Shown here piece by piece: positions 7,076 through 14,005 of a stretch of 64,000 nucleotides of DNA. The stretch is taken from contig NZ_VOBR01000029.1 in the NCBI RefSeq assembly GCF_007845675.1, positions 1 to 64,000 of the forward strand, given 5' to 3'. Source of the stretch: Lentzea tibetensis (lineage in GTDB: Bacteria > Actinomycetota > Actinomycetes > Mycobacteriales > Pseudonocardiaceae). The notes beneath the pieces are model-generated. The model was not told the origin of the DNA. It made no database searches and worked only from the letters and a program-made list of their open reading frames with translations. A program made the position numbers and the translations under genes. The stretch's first letter is position 1; every line of letters begins with the position of its first letter.

Positions 7076-9454
7076 GTGTTCACATCGCTGCGGCTCGGCA
7101 TCGCCGAGTTCCGCGCCCGGCCGGGACGGGCGCTGCTGCCCGGTGTCGCCCTGGTGGTCGGGGTCGCCTGTCTGCTCGCGGCACTGGTGCTGAGCGACAC
7201 GCTCGGCAAGTCCGTCGACGAGGGCGCGCCCGTCACCCCGTCCACTGTGGACCACGTGGTGCACGTCGCGCCGGGCGAGGAGGCCGAGCTCGACAACGCC
7301 CTGGTGGCGCGGTTGTCGGCGGCCGGCCGGGCGGTGCCGGTGGAGCAGGTCCAGGCGGACCTGCTGGACGCGGACGGCCGCGCGGGCGACCACCGCGCCG
7401 AGGTCGACGTCGAGCAGACCGACCTGCGGCGCATCCCGATCGGCGAGGGCCGCTCACCCGGCGCTGACGGTGAGGTCGCGGTCGACAAGCTCACCGCCTA
7501 CAACCGCGGCCTGAAGCCGGGGGACAGGGTCCAGGTCGCCGACGCGTCCGGCAAGCCGATCGACGTGGTGGTCAGCGGCATCACCAAACGCGGCGGCATG
7601 GACTCGCGGCCCGTGCTGGTCGCCGGGGTGGACCTGGCGCGCAAGCTCGACCCGAAGCCGTCCATCACCGACGTGTGGGTGGTCGGCGGGCAGCAGGAGG
7701 CGGTGCAGGCCGCCGCGGGCAGCGCGTACGTCGTGTCCTCACCGTCGCCGGACGCCGACTCGATCGGCGGCGACCTGATGGTCGTGCTGCTGCCGTTCAG
7801 CATCCTGGCGCTGGCGACCGCGGTGTTCGTCGCCTCCGCGACGTTCCGCGCCGTGTACGCGCAGCGCCAGCGGCAGACGGCGCTGCTGCGCTGCCTCGGC
7901 GCCCAGCGCGGCCCGCTGGTGCGCCGCAGCCTCGCCGAGGCCCTGATCACCGGCGCGTTCGCCGGCGTGGTCGGCGCGCTGCTCGCCGGTCCGACGGCGT
8001 GGGCGCTGGCCAGGACGTTCGACTTGACCGGCATCTCCGCGCTGTTCGGCGCCGTGCAGCTGAGCCCGGCCCTGCTGCCGTCGGTCGGGCACATCGTGCT
8101 CGGCGTGTGCGTCGCGGCGGCGCTGAGCGCCATGTCCGCCGTGCGGCCCGCACTGGGCGCGTCACGGGTGTCGCCGCTCGCCGCGCTGCGCACGTCGGAC
8201 AACGAGGTGCCGTCGCGCTCCGTGCGCCGGCTGCGCACGGTGTTCGGGCTGCTGGTGACCGGGTTCGCCGGGCTGCTCGCGTTCGGCGCGATCGCGGGCA
8301 AGGGCTCGACCGGGGCGTTGTTCTCCGCGACGTTCTCCGCGATCTTCGCGGTGACCGGCCTGTTCTGGGTGCTCGGCCCGGTCACCGTGCCCGCCATCGC
8401 GCGGCTGTTCGCCAAGTTCGGCGGCACGCAGTGGAAGCTCGCGTCCGCCGAGGTGCGCAGGATGCCGCAACGGGCCGCGTCGGTGGCGCTGCCCCTGTTG
8501 CTCGCCAGCTCCATGGTGACGTTCTTCGTCGCCGTCACCGGCACCGCCACGAACATGGCCGACGAGTTCGGCAACGAGGCCCGCCCGGACGCGATCGTGA
8601 CCGACGCGGGGGACCGGCCGCTGCCGCGGATCCCCGACCAGCCGCAGGTCGCCGCGAGCGTCGCCGTGCACAAGAACGGCGACACGTTCGGCGCCGATCC
8701 CGAGCGGCTCAAGGCGTGGCTGAAGGCCCAGAACCTCGGGTCAGCCGACGCGTTCGCGCCCGGCACCGCACTGCTGCCCGACCACATGCGGCAGCAGGAC
8801 TCCGTCACCGTCGCCGGGAAGTCCTACCGGGTCGTCGGCAGCGTGCCGTCCGACGCGCTCGGCTGGCCCGCGGCGATCGTCGCCGACACGTCGATCGGTG
8901 AGCTGTCCAAGGTGTTCGTCGCACTGAAGCCGGGAACCGACCCGAACGCCTACCGCGCCGCCGTGCAGGCCGCGCTGCCGTCGTCGCCGACCGTCGTGGT
9001 GCAGACCGCCGCCGACCAGCGCGCCGAGGCCGACCGGTACCTGCACCTGGGGACCGTGCTGATGATGGTGCTGCTCGGGCTGTCCGTCGCCGTCGCGGTG
9101 ACCGGCATCGGCACCGCGCTGACGATCTCGGTGCAGGAACGGCGCAAGGAACTGGCTCTGCGGCGGGCACTCGGCGTGACGCGGGGTGGTGTGCAGAGCG
9201 GCGTCATCTCCGAGGCCGTGCTGCTGGCGCTCGTCGGCGTGATCGGCGGTGGGGCGCTCGGGTTCGGGTACGCGCAGCTGGCGCTCGTCTCAACTGGAGC
9301 GTTCGACGACCACACCCCGCTGCCCGGCTTCTCCGTGGTGCTGCCGCTGCTGGTGGGCGGCGCGATCGTGGTGGTGCTCGCGGTTCTCGCCGCGTTCGGG
9401 CCGTCACGCAGCGCTTCTCGCATCCGCCCGGCCGCCGGTCTAGCGTCTGGCTGA
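7076..9454 (+). CDS. FtsX/MacB-type ABC transporter permease (orphan)
   Basis: A 792-residue membrane protein with two FtsX units, each a four-helix membrane domain with a large extracytoplasmic loop: transmembrane helices near 25-45, 240-360, 390-470 and 660-790. Characteristic cytoplasmic stretches are RQRQTALLRCLGAQRG and QERRKELALRRALGVTRG. Start is a GTG with a GAGGAGG site. It would normally pair with a MacB/LolD-type ATPase, but no ATPase gene is adjacent, so it must use one encoded elsewhere, perhaps the one at 16675. Probable role: export of, or resistance to, a lipid or peptide. Confidence 0.9.
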   Translation: MFTSLRLGIAEFRARPGRALLPGVALVVGVACLLAALVLSDTLGKSVDEGAPVTPSTVDHVVHVAPGEEAELDNALVARLSAAGRAVPVEQVQADLLDADGRAGDHRAEVDVEQTDLRRIPIGEGRSPGADGEVAVDKLTAYNRGLKPGDRVQVADASGKPIDVVVSGITKRGGMDSRPVLVAGVDLARKLDPKPSITDVWVVGGQQEAVQAAAGSAYVVSSPSPDADSIGGDLMVVLLPFSILALATAVFVASATFRAVYAQRQRQTALLRCLGAQRGPLVRRSLAEALITGAFAGVVGALLAGPTAWALARTFDLTGISALFGAVQLSPALLPSVGHIVLGVCVAAALSAMSAVRPALGASRVSPLAALRTSDNEVPSRSVRRLRTVFGLLVTGFAGLLAFGAIAGKGSTGALFSATFSAIFAVTGLFWVLGPVTVPAIARLFAKFGGTQWKLASAEVRRMPQRAASVALPLLLASSMVTFFVAVTGTATNMADEFGNEARPDAIVTDAGDRPLPRIPDQPQVAASVAVHKNGDTFGADPERLKAWLKAQNLGSADAFAPGTALLPDHMRQQDSVTVAGKSYRVVGSVPSDALGWPAAIVADTSIGELSKVFVALKPGTDPNAYRAAVQAALPSSPTVVVQTAADQRAEADRYLHLGTVLMMVLLGLSVAVAVTGIGTALTISVQERRKELALRRALGVTRGGVQSGVISEAVLLALVGVIGGGALGFGYAQLALVSTGAFDDHTPLPGFSVVLPLLVGGAIVVVLAVLAAFGPSRSASRIRPAAGLASG

Positions 9455-9457
9455 CAT

Positions 9458-9508
9458 CCGTTAGGGGCACCCTCGCGACGACAAGCGTCTCAAGGGTGCC
9501 CCTAACGG
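9458..9508 (+). terminator. Long perfect stem-loop between permease and dop
   Basis: A perfect 16-bp stem (CCGTTAGGGGCACCCT at 9458-9473 with its complement at 9493-9508) begins three bases after the permease stop. There is no T-tract. It ends 16 bp before the dop -10 element, so it insulates dop from upstream transcription. Confidence 0.75.
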
Positions 9509-9524
9509 CACCTCAGGCAGGGCA

Positions 9525-9530
9525 TAGGGT
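9525..9530 (+). promoter_or_regulatory. Putative leaderless -10 element of dop
   Basis: TAGGGT (TAnnnT) lies exactly six bases before the dop ATG, the spacing expected for a transcript that starts at the start codon. The same word and spacing recur before pafB. Confidence 0.5.
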
Positions 9531-9536
9531 GGCGGT

Positions 9537-11030
9537 ATGCGGCGGATCATGGGAACCGAGGTCGAGTACGGCATTTCGGTGCCGGGCGACGCGACCGCGA
9601 ACCCGGTGCTCACATCTACTCAGGTCGTGCTGGCGTACGCGGCGGCGGCGGACATACCTCGCGCCCGGCGCGCTCGCTGGGACTACGAGGTCGAGTCCCC
9701 GCTGCGGGACGCCAGGGGGTTCGACCTGGGGGCACCGGGCGGCCACCCGTCCGACTCCGACGTCGAGGACCTCGGCGCGGCGAACGTCATCCTCACCAAC
9801 GGCGCCCGGCTGTACGTGGACCACGCGCACCCGGAGTACTCCGCTCCCGAGGTGACGAACGCGCGTGACGCCGTCATCTGGGACAAGGCGGGCGAGCGGG
9901 TGATGGAGGAGGCCGCGATGCGCGCCGCCACCGTCCCCGGCCAGCCCCGCCTGCAGCTGTACAAGAACAACGTCGACGGCAAGGGCGCGTCGTACGGCAC
10001 GCACGAGAACTACCTGATGTCCCGCAGCACGCCGTTCACGGCCGTGATCGCCGGCCTGACGCCGTTCTTCGTGTCGCGCCAGGTCATCACCGGCTCCGGC
10101 CGCGTCGGCATCGGTGCCGCCGGCGAGGAGGCCGGCTACCAGCTGTCGCAGCGCGCCGACTACATCGAGGTCGAGGTCGGCCTCGAGACCACGCTCAAGC
10201 GCGGCATCATCAACACCCGCGACGAGCCGCACGCCGACGCGGACAAGTACCGCCGCCTGCACGTCATCATCGGTGACGCGAACCTGGCCGAGTACTCGAC
10301 GTACCTGAAGCTCGGCAGCACGGCGCTCGTGCTGGACATGATCGAGTCCGGTCAGCGGTTCGACGACCTCCGCCTCGTCGACCCGGTGCGCGCCGTCCAC
10401 CAGATCAGCCACGACCCGACACTCAAGGTGAAGGTCGAGCTGACCGGTGGCCGCAAGTTCACCGGATTGGACCTGCAGTTCGCCTACCACGAACGCGCTT
10501 CGCAGTTCGTGGAGAAGGAGGGCATCGGGGACCGCGACGTGCTGCGCACGTGGGGCGAGATCCTCGACGCACTCGCCCGTGACCCGAACGAGTGCGCCGA
10601 CCGGCTCGACTGGGTGGCCAAGCTGCGGCTGCTGGAGGGCTACCGCCAGCGCGACGGACTGGCCTGGGGCTCAGCCCGCCTCAACCTCGTTGACCTGCAG
10701 TATTCCGACGTCCGGCTGGACAAGGGCCTGTACAACCGGCTGGTCGCGCGCGGCTCGATGAAGCGCCTGGTCAGCGAGGAGGAGGTGCGTGCCGCGATCC
10801 TCGCTCCGCCGGAGGACACGCGTGCGTACTTCCGCGGCAGGTGCCTCGAGCGCTACCCCAACTCGGTGGCAGCGGCGTCGTGGGATTCCGTGATCTTCGA
10901 CCTCGGGCGTGAGTCACTCGTCCGCATTCCGACTCTCGAGCCGTTGCGGGGCACGAAAGCCCACGTCGGAGCGTTGTTGGAGGCGGCGGACACCGCCGAG
11001 CAGCTCGTGGACGCGCTCACCAGAGGGTGA
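9537..11030 (+). CDS. dop: Depupylase / Pup deamidase Dop
   Basis: A 497-residue glutamine-synthetase-fold enzyme. It deamidates the C-terminal Gln of Pup to Glu, so that PafA can use it, and also removes Pup from substrates. The N-terminus [10 protein letters not shown] carries the ATP/Mg-binding glutamates (Glu8, Glu10). Asp95 in [11 protein letters not shown] is the proposed catalytic nucleophile. The Dop-specific loop, absent from PafA, occupies about residues 41-76. It opens the dop-pup-prcB-prcA block and is probably transcribed leaderless. It pairs directly with Pup, which here ends in Gln and so requires Dop. Confidence 0.97.
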   Translation: MRRIMGTEVEYGISVPGDATANPVLTSTQVVLAYAAAADIPRARRARWDYEVESPLRDARGFDLGAPGGHPSDSDVEDLGAANVILTNGARLYVDHAHPEYSAPEVTNARDAVIWDKAGERVMEEAAMRAATVPGQPRLQLYKNNVDGKGASYGTHENYLMSRSTPFTAVIAGLTPFFVSRQVITGSGRVGIGAAGEEAGYQLSQRADYIEVEVGLETTLKRGIINTRDEPHADADKYRRLHVIIGDANLAEYSTYLKLGSTALVLDMIESGQRFDDLRLVDPVRAVHQISHDPTLKVKVELTGGRKFTGLDLQFAYHERASQFVEKEGIGDRDVLRTWGEILDALARDPNECADRLDWVAKLRLLEGYRQRDGLAWGSARLNLVDLQYSDVRLDKGLYNRLVARGSMKRLVSEEEVRAAILAPPEDTRAYFRGRCLERYPNSVAAASWDSVIFDLGRESLVRIPTLEPLRGTKAHVGALLEAADTAEQLVDALTRG

Positions 11031-11057
11031 TCACGAAACCCGAGTGGCTGAGGACTT

Positions 11058-11080
11058 TTGTCGGTGCCGCTGGGTAGTGT
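11058..11080 (+). promoter_or_regulatory. RecA-NDp/PafBC-type promoter of the pup-prcBA operon
   Basis: TTGTCGGTG (11058-11066), eight bases, then TAGTGT (11075-11080) matches every defined position of the mycobacterial DNA-damage promoter consensus TTGTCRGTG-N8-TAnnnT that is used by PafBC. It ends 30 bases before the pup ATG, leaving room for a short leader with its own ribosome site (GGGAGG). PafB and PafC are encoded at 37671-39595. Confidence 0.65.
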
Positions 11081-11110
11081 TCTTGCCAGGGCGTAAGACC
11101 GGGAGGCGAC

Positions 11111-11305
11111 ATGTCCCAGGAACAGACGAAGAAGCAGGGCGGCGGCGACGGCGACGAAGGTGACGAGGGCGCGGCGCCCGCGGGCCAGGAGCGTCGCGAG
11201 AAGCTCGGTGAGGACGTCGACGCGATCCTCGACGAGATCGACGACGTGCTCGAGGAGAACGCGGAGGACTTCGTCCGCGCGTACGTGCAGAAGGGCGGTC
11301 AGTGA
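11111..11305 (+). CDS. pup: Prokaryotic ubiquitin-like protein Pup
   Basis: A 64-residue, highly acidic, mostly disordered tagging protein that marks substrates for the proteasome. The C-terminal helix region (DVDAILDEIDDVLEENAEDF) binds the ATPase Mpa/ARC. The protein ends VQKGGQ, so the terminal Gln must be deamidated by Dop before PafA couples it to substrate lysines. A GGGAGG ribosome site lies five bases before the ATG. It is the first gene of the pup-prcB-prcA operon, and a hairpin overlaps its stop codon. Confidence 0.98.
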   Translation: MSQEQTKKQGGGDGDEGDEGAAPAGQERREKLGEDVDAILDEIDDVLEENAEDFVRAYVQKGGQ

Positions 11306-11327
11306 GCCTCCGATGAGGCCTCGCTGA
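11299..11327 (+). promoter_or_regulatory. Hairpin across pup stop codon
   Basis: TCAGTGAGCCTC (11299-11310), loop CGAT, and GAGGCCTCGCTGA (11315-11327) form a ~12-bp stem with one wobble and one bulge. There is no T-tract. It could set the Pup to PrcB ratio by attenuation or by protecting the pup mRNA 3' end; that role is inference. Confidence 0.45.
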
Positions 11328-11360
11328 CCTGTTGGACGGGGACGGGAGAACAAGCAACAC

Positions 11361-12209
11361 ATGGACAACAGCTCGACCGGGCGTTACCCGGCCGCGGCGC
11401 TGCCCCCGGCGTACCTCACGCCGGGCTCGTCGTCGTTCACCGACTTCGTGCGCGCTCAGGCGCCTGAGCTCCTGCCCAGCGGGCGGAAGCTCCCCGAGGG
11501 CACCATCCAGGCGCCGCACGGGACGACGATCGTCGCGGTGACGTTCAAGGGTGGCGTGGTGATCGCCGGTGACCGCCGGGCGACCATGGGCAACGTGATC
11601 GCCCAGCGCGACATGAAGAAGGTCTTCGTGACCGACGACCACTCGGCCGTCGGCATCGCGGGCACCGCGGGCATCGCGGTCGAGATAGTCCGGCTCTACA
11701 CGATCGAGCTGCGGCACTACGAGAAGATCGAGGGCGTCCCGCTGTCGATCGAGGGCAAGGCGAACCGCCTGTCGGCCATGATCCGGGGCAACCTGGATGC
11801 GGCCATGGCAGGCCTTGCTGTGGTGCCGCTGTTCGCCGGGTTCGACACGGAGGCGGCCGACCCCGAGCGGGCGGGCCGCATCGTGTCGTACGACGTCACC
11901 GGCGGGCGCTACGAGGAGAACTTCGGCTACCAGGCCGTCGGCTCCGGCTCGCTGTTCGCCAAGTCGGCGCTGAAGAAGCTCTACGACCCGGACGCGGACG
12001 CCGATGCCGCGATCCGCACGGTCATCGAGGCGCTGTACGACGCGGCGGACGACGACTCGGCGACGTCCGGACCCGACCTGGTCCGGAAGATCTTCCCGAT
12101 CGTCGTCACGATCACCGGGCCCGAAGGCGCCGTCGAGGTGCCGGAGGAGCGGACGTCGGTGATCGCCGAAGCCGTCGTGGAAGGCCGCCGGTCCCGACCG
12201 GCCGGCTGA
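11361..12209 (+). CDS. prcB: Proteasome beta subunit PrcB
   Basis: A 282-residue catalytic subunit of the 20S core. A 54-residue propeptide is removed after Gly54 ([10 protein letters not shown]), exposing the N-terminal nucleophile Thr55. The conserved Asp-Arg-Arg ([12 protein letters not shown]) and the following Lys, which belong to the catalytic environment of Ntn hydrolases, are present. It assembles with PrcA, encoded 43 bp downstream. The propeptide length matches the actinobacterial family. Confidence 0.98.
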   Translation: MDNSSTGRYPAAALPPAYLTPGSSSFTDFVRAQAPELLPSGRKLPEGTIQAPHGTTIVAVTFKGGVVIAGDRRATMGNVIAQRDMKKVFVTDDHSAVGIAGTAGIAVEIVRLYTIELRHYEKIEGVPLSIEGKANRLSAMIRGNLDAAMAGLAVVPLFAGFDTEAADPERAGRIVSYDVTGGRYEENFGYQAVGSGSLFAKSALKKLYDPDADADAAIRTVIEALYDAADDDSATSGPDLVRKIFPIVVTITGPEGAVEVPEERTSVIAEAVVEGRRSRPAG

Positions 12210-12252
12210 TCTCCCACAGTCCCCATCAGGTTCGACGTCAGGAGCACCACCA

Positions 12253-13014
12253 GTGACGATGCCGTTGTACGCCTCGGCAGAGCAGGTGATGCGCGACCGC
12301 TCCGAGTACGCCCGCAAGGGCATCGCGAGGGGCCGCAGCGTCATCGTGCTGAAGTACGCCGACGGCCTGCTGTTCGTGGCGGAGAACCCCTCCAGCACGC
12401 TGCACAAGGTGTCGGAGATCTACGACCGCATCGGGTTCGCCGCGGTCGGCCGCTACAGCGAGTTCGAGAACCTGCGCCAGGCGGGCATCCGGTTCGCGGA
12501 CATCCGCGGCTACCAGAACGACCCGCGTGACGTGACGTCCCGCTCGCTCGCGAACGTCTACGCGACCACGATCGGCACGTACTTCACCGAGCAGATCAAG
12601 CCGTTCGAGGTCGAGATCTGCGTCGCCGAAGTCGGCCACACACCCGAACACGACACCCTGTACCGGCTCACCTACGACGGCTCCATCGTCGACGAGCCCC
12701 AGTACATCGTGATGGGCGGCCAGACCGACGCCGCGAACTCGGCCCTGAAGGACAGCTACCTCGAAGGCATGACTTTCGCCGACGCCTTCTCGGTCGCCGT
12801 CAAGGCCCTCAGCACCGGCTCCCCGTCGACCGGCAACGGAAGCGCGGACATCCTGCCGGCCAACAAGCTGGAAGTAGCGGTACTCGAACGCGCCCGCCCA
12901 CGCCGCGCGTTCCGCCGCATCACCGGAGCCGCACTGACCGAGCTGCTGCCGAAGACCGCGGCGGGCGAGGAAGTGGTCGACGTGGAGCTGCCGGAGACCG
13001 ACTCGGAGTCGTAA
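12253..13014 (+). CDS. prcA: Proteasome alpha subunit PrcA
   Basis: A 253-residue non-catalytic subunit forming the outer rings and gate of the 20S core. The N-terminus ([20 protein letters not shown]) matches the gating helix region of bacterial alpha subunits, and [19 protein letters not shown] is the first sandwich strand pair. The acidic C-terminal tail ([12 protein letters not shown]) is typical and variable. GTG start with AGGAG nine bases upstream. It is the last gene of the pup operon and is followed by a strong terminator. Confidence 0.98.
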   Translation: MTMPLYASAEQVMRDRSEYARKGIARGRSVIVLKYADGLLFVAENPSSTLHKVSEIYDRIGFAAVGRYSEFENLRQAGIRFADIRGYQNDPRDVTSRSLANVYATTIGTYFTEQIKPFEVEICVAEVGHTPEHDTLYRLTYDGSIVDEPQYIVMGGQTDAANSALKDSYLEGMTFADAFSVAVKALSTGSPSTGNGSADILPANKLEVAVLERARPRRAFRRITGAALTELLPKTAAGEEVVDVELPETDSES

Positions 13015-13032
13015 CTCCCAGAACACGCCGGT

Positions 13033-13071
13033 GAGGGGGCTTTCTCCAGCAGCTGCTGGGGAGGCCCCCTC
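13033..13071 (+). terminator. Terminator of the pup-prcBA operon
   Basis: GAGGGGGCTT (13033-13042) pairs with AGGCCCCCTC (13062-13071), with a second nested stem (CCAGCAG/CTGCTGG) in the loop. It begins 18 bases after the prcA stop. Confidence 0.85.
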
Positions 13072-13199
13072 ATCGCGTGAGTTGCCTGTAGCGATCTCAC
13101 ACTCGGTGACTGTCCACATCGCCCGATCGTGAGGAACGCAAGGGGTGGGCCCGTTCGTTCCCGCAAGGAAGAGGAACGCGGGGGCGGCGTGGGGCTCAG

Positions 13200-14005
13200 G
13201 CTGGCTGTGGGCGTGGTTGAGCAGCCACCGCTGTATGGCCCCTCGGGAGTGAGTCGAGGGGCGAGGGCCGTGAGTCGAGGGCAAAGAGCCGTGGACCACG
13301 TGCCGATGAGCGCGAGCCGTGAGCAGCGGATGGCGAGCCGACGGCTGCGACCCGCCGACGGCTGCGACCCAATGACCGCGAGCCCACGGCCGTCAGCCGC
13401 AGGCCGCGAAGTCGGTGACCGTGACCGCGAGCGAGGGCTCATGGCCGTGAGCCGCGGGCCGCGAAGTCGGTGACCGCGAGCGCACGATCGCGAGCGGACA
13501 GCCGTGAGCCCATGGCTGCGAACCGCCACGACCGGCAGCATGATCATGCTGGCCACCAGTGCCGTGCACCCCATTGGCGCGCCTCGCTTTCCGCCACGCC
13601 ATGCCCCGACTGCGAGCCTCGTAGCGCATCGAACGCGTCAGCCGCGCTGGCCGATCAGCGGTCTGCGATCGGGTCTGCCGCGCCGTTCGACCAGCGGTCG
13701 GTTCGAGTCAGCCGCGCTGGCCGATCGGCAGTCGCGGCCACGTCAGCCGCGCTGGCCGACCGGCAGTTGCAACCGCGTCAGCCGACCGCCAGCCGTGACC
13801 GTGCCGCCAGCTGCGACCAGCCGTGACCGCGCCAGCTGCGACCAGCCGCGACCGTGCCAGCTGACCGCCAGTCGCGACCGCGTCAGCCGACCGCCAGCCG
13901 CGTGCCAGCCGGCCGGCGGCCGCGACCGCGTCGGCCGCACCGCCGGACTGGCGCGGCCGCGCCAGCCGCGACCGCACCGGCGGACCGACGCGGTCGCGCC
14001 CGGAG
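13200..14005. repeat. Gene-free degenerate repeat tract; partly copies of the permease 3' end
   Basis: The gap 13015-14005 has no supportable gene. From 13637 the anchor GTCAGCCG recurs at 13637, 13707, 13742, 13777 and 13882, with spacings of 70, 35, 35 and 105, all multiples of 35 bp. The 34-bp unit at 13707 matches the last 34 bp of the neighbouring permease gene (14005-14038) at about 26 positions. On the minus strand the copies read as variants of the permease C-terminus RSRLPIERRG. The part 13240-13520 is a more decayed mix of GCCGTGAGCC and GGCTGCGACC words. Confidence 0.7.
13525..13605 (-). pseudogene. 81-bp copy of the ABC permease 5' end
   Basis: This stretch is nearly identical to 16575-16655, which encodes the cytoplasmic N-terminus and first membrane segment of the permease at 14006-16678. 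Only a few substitutions and one inserted base separate them. On the minus strand a fragment still reads SMIMLPVVAV against GMIMLPVAAL. The copy lies downstream of the permease stop and is surrounded by degenerate repeats, so it is a remnant, either of a tandem paralogue that lost its body or of a local copying event. Confidence 0.8.

Noticed and set aside
12756-13574. Minus-strand frame over the prcA end and the repeat tract
   Set aside because: It joins antisense prcA to degenerate repeats; only the 81-bp permease-like fragment within it is meaningful.
13200-14005. Tandem repeats considered as a CRISPR array
   Set aside because: Units are degenerate, contain no unique spacers of constant length, derive from a gene tail, and no cas genes are present.
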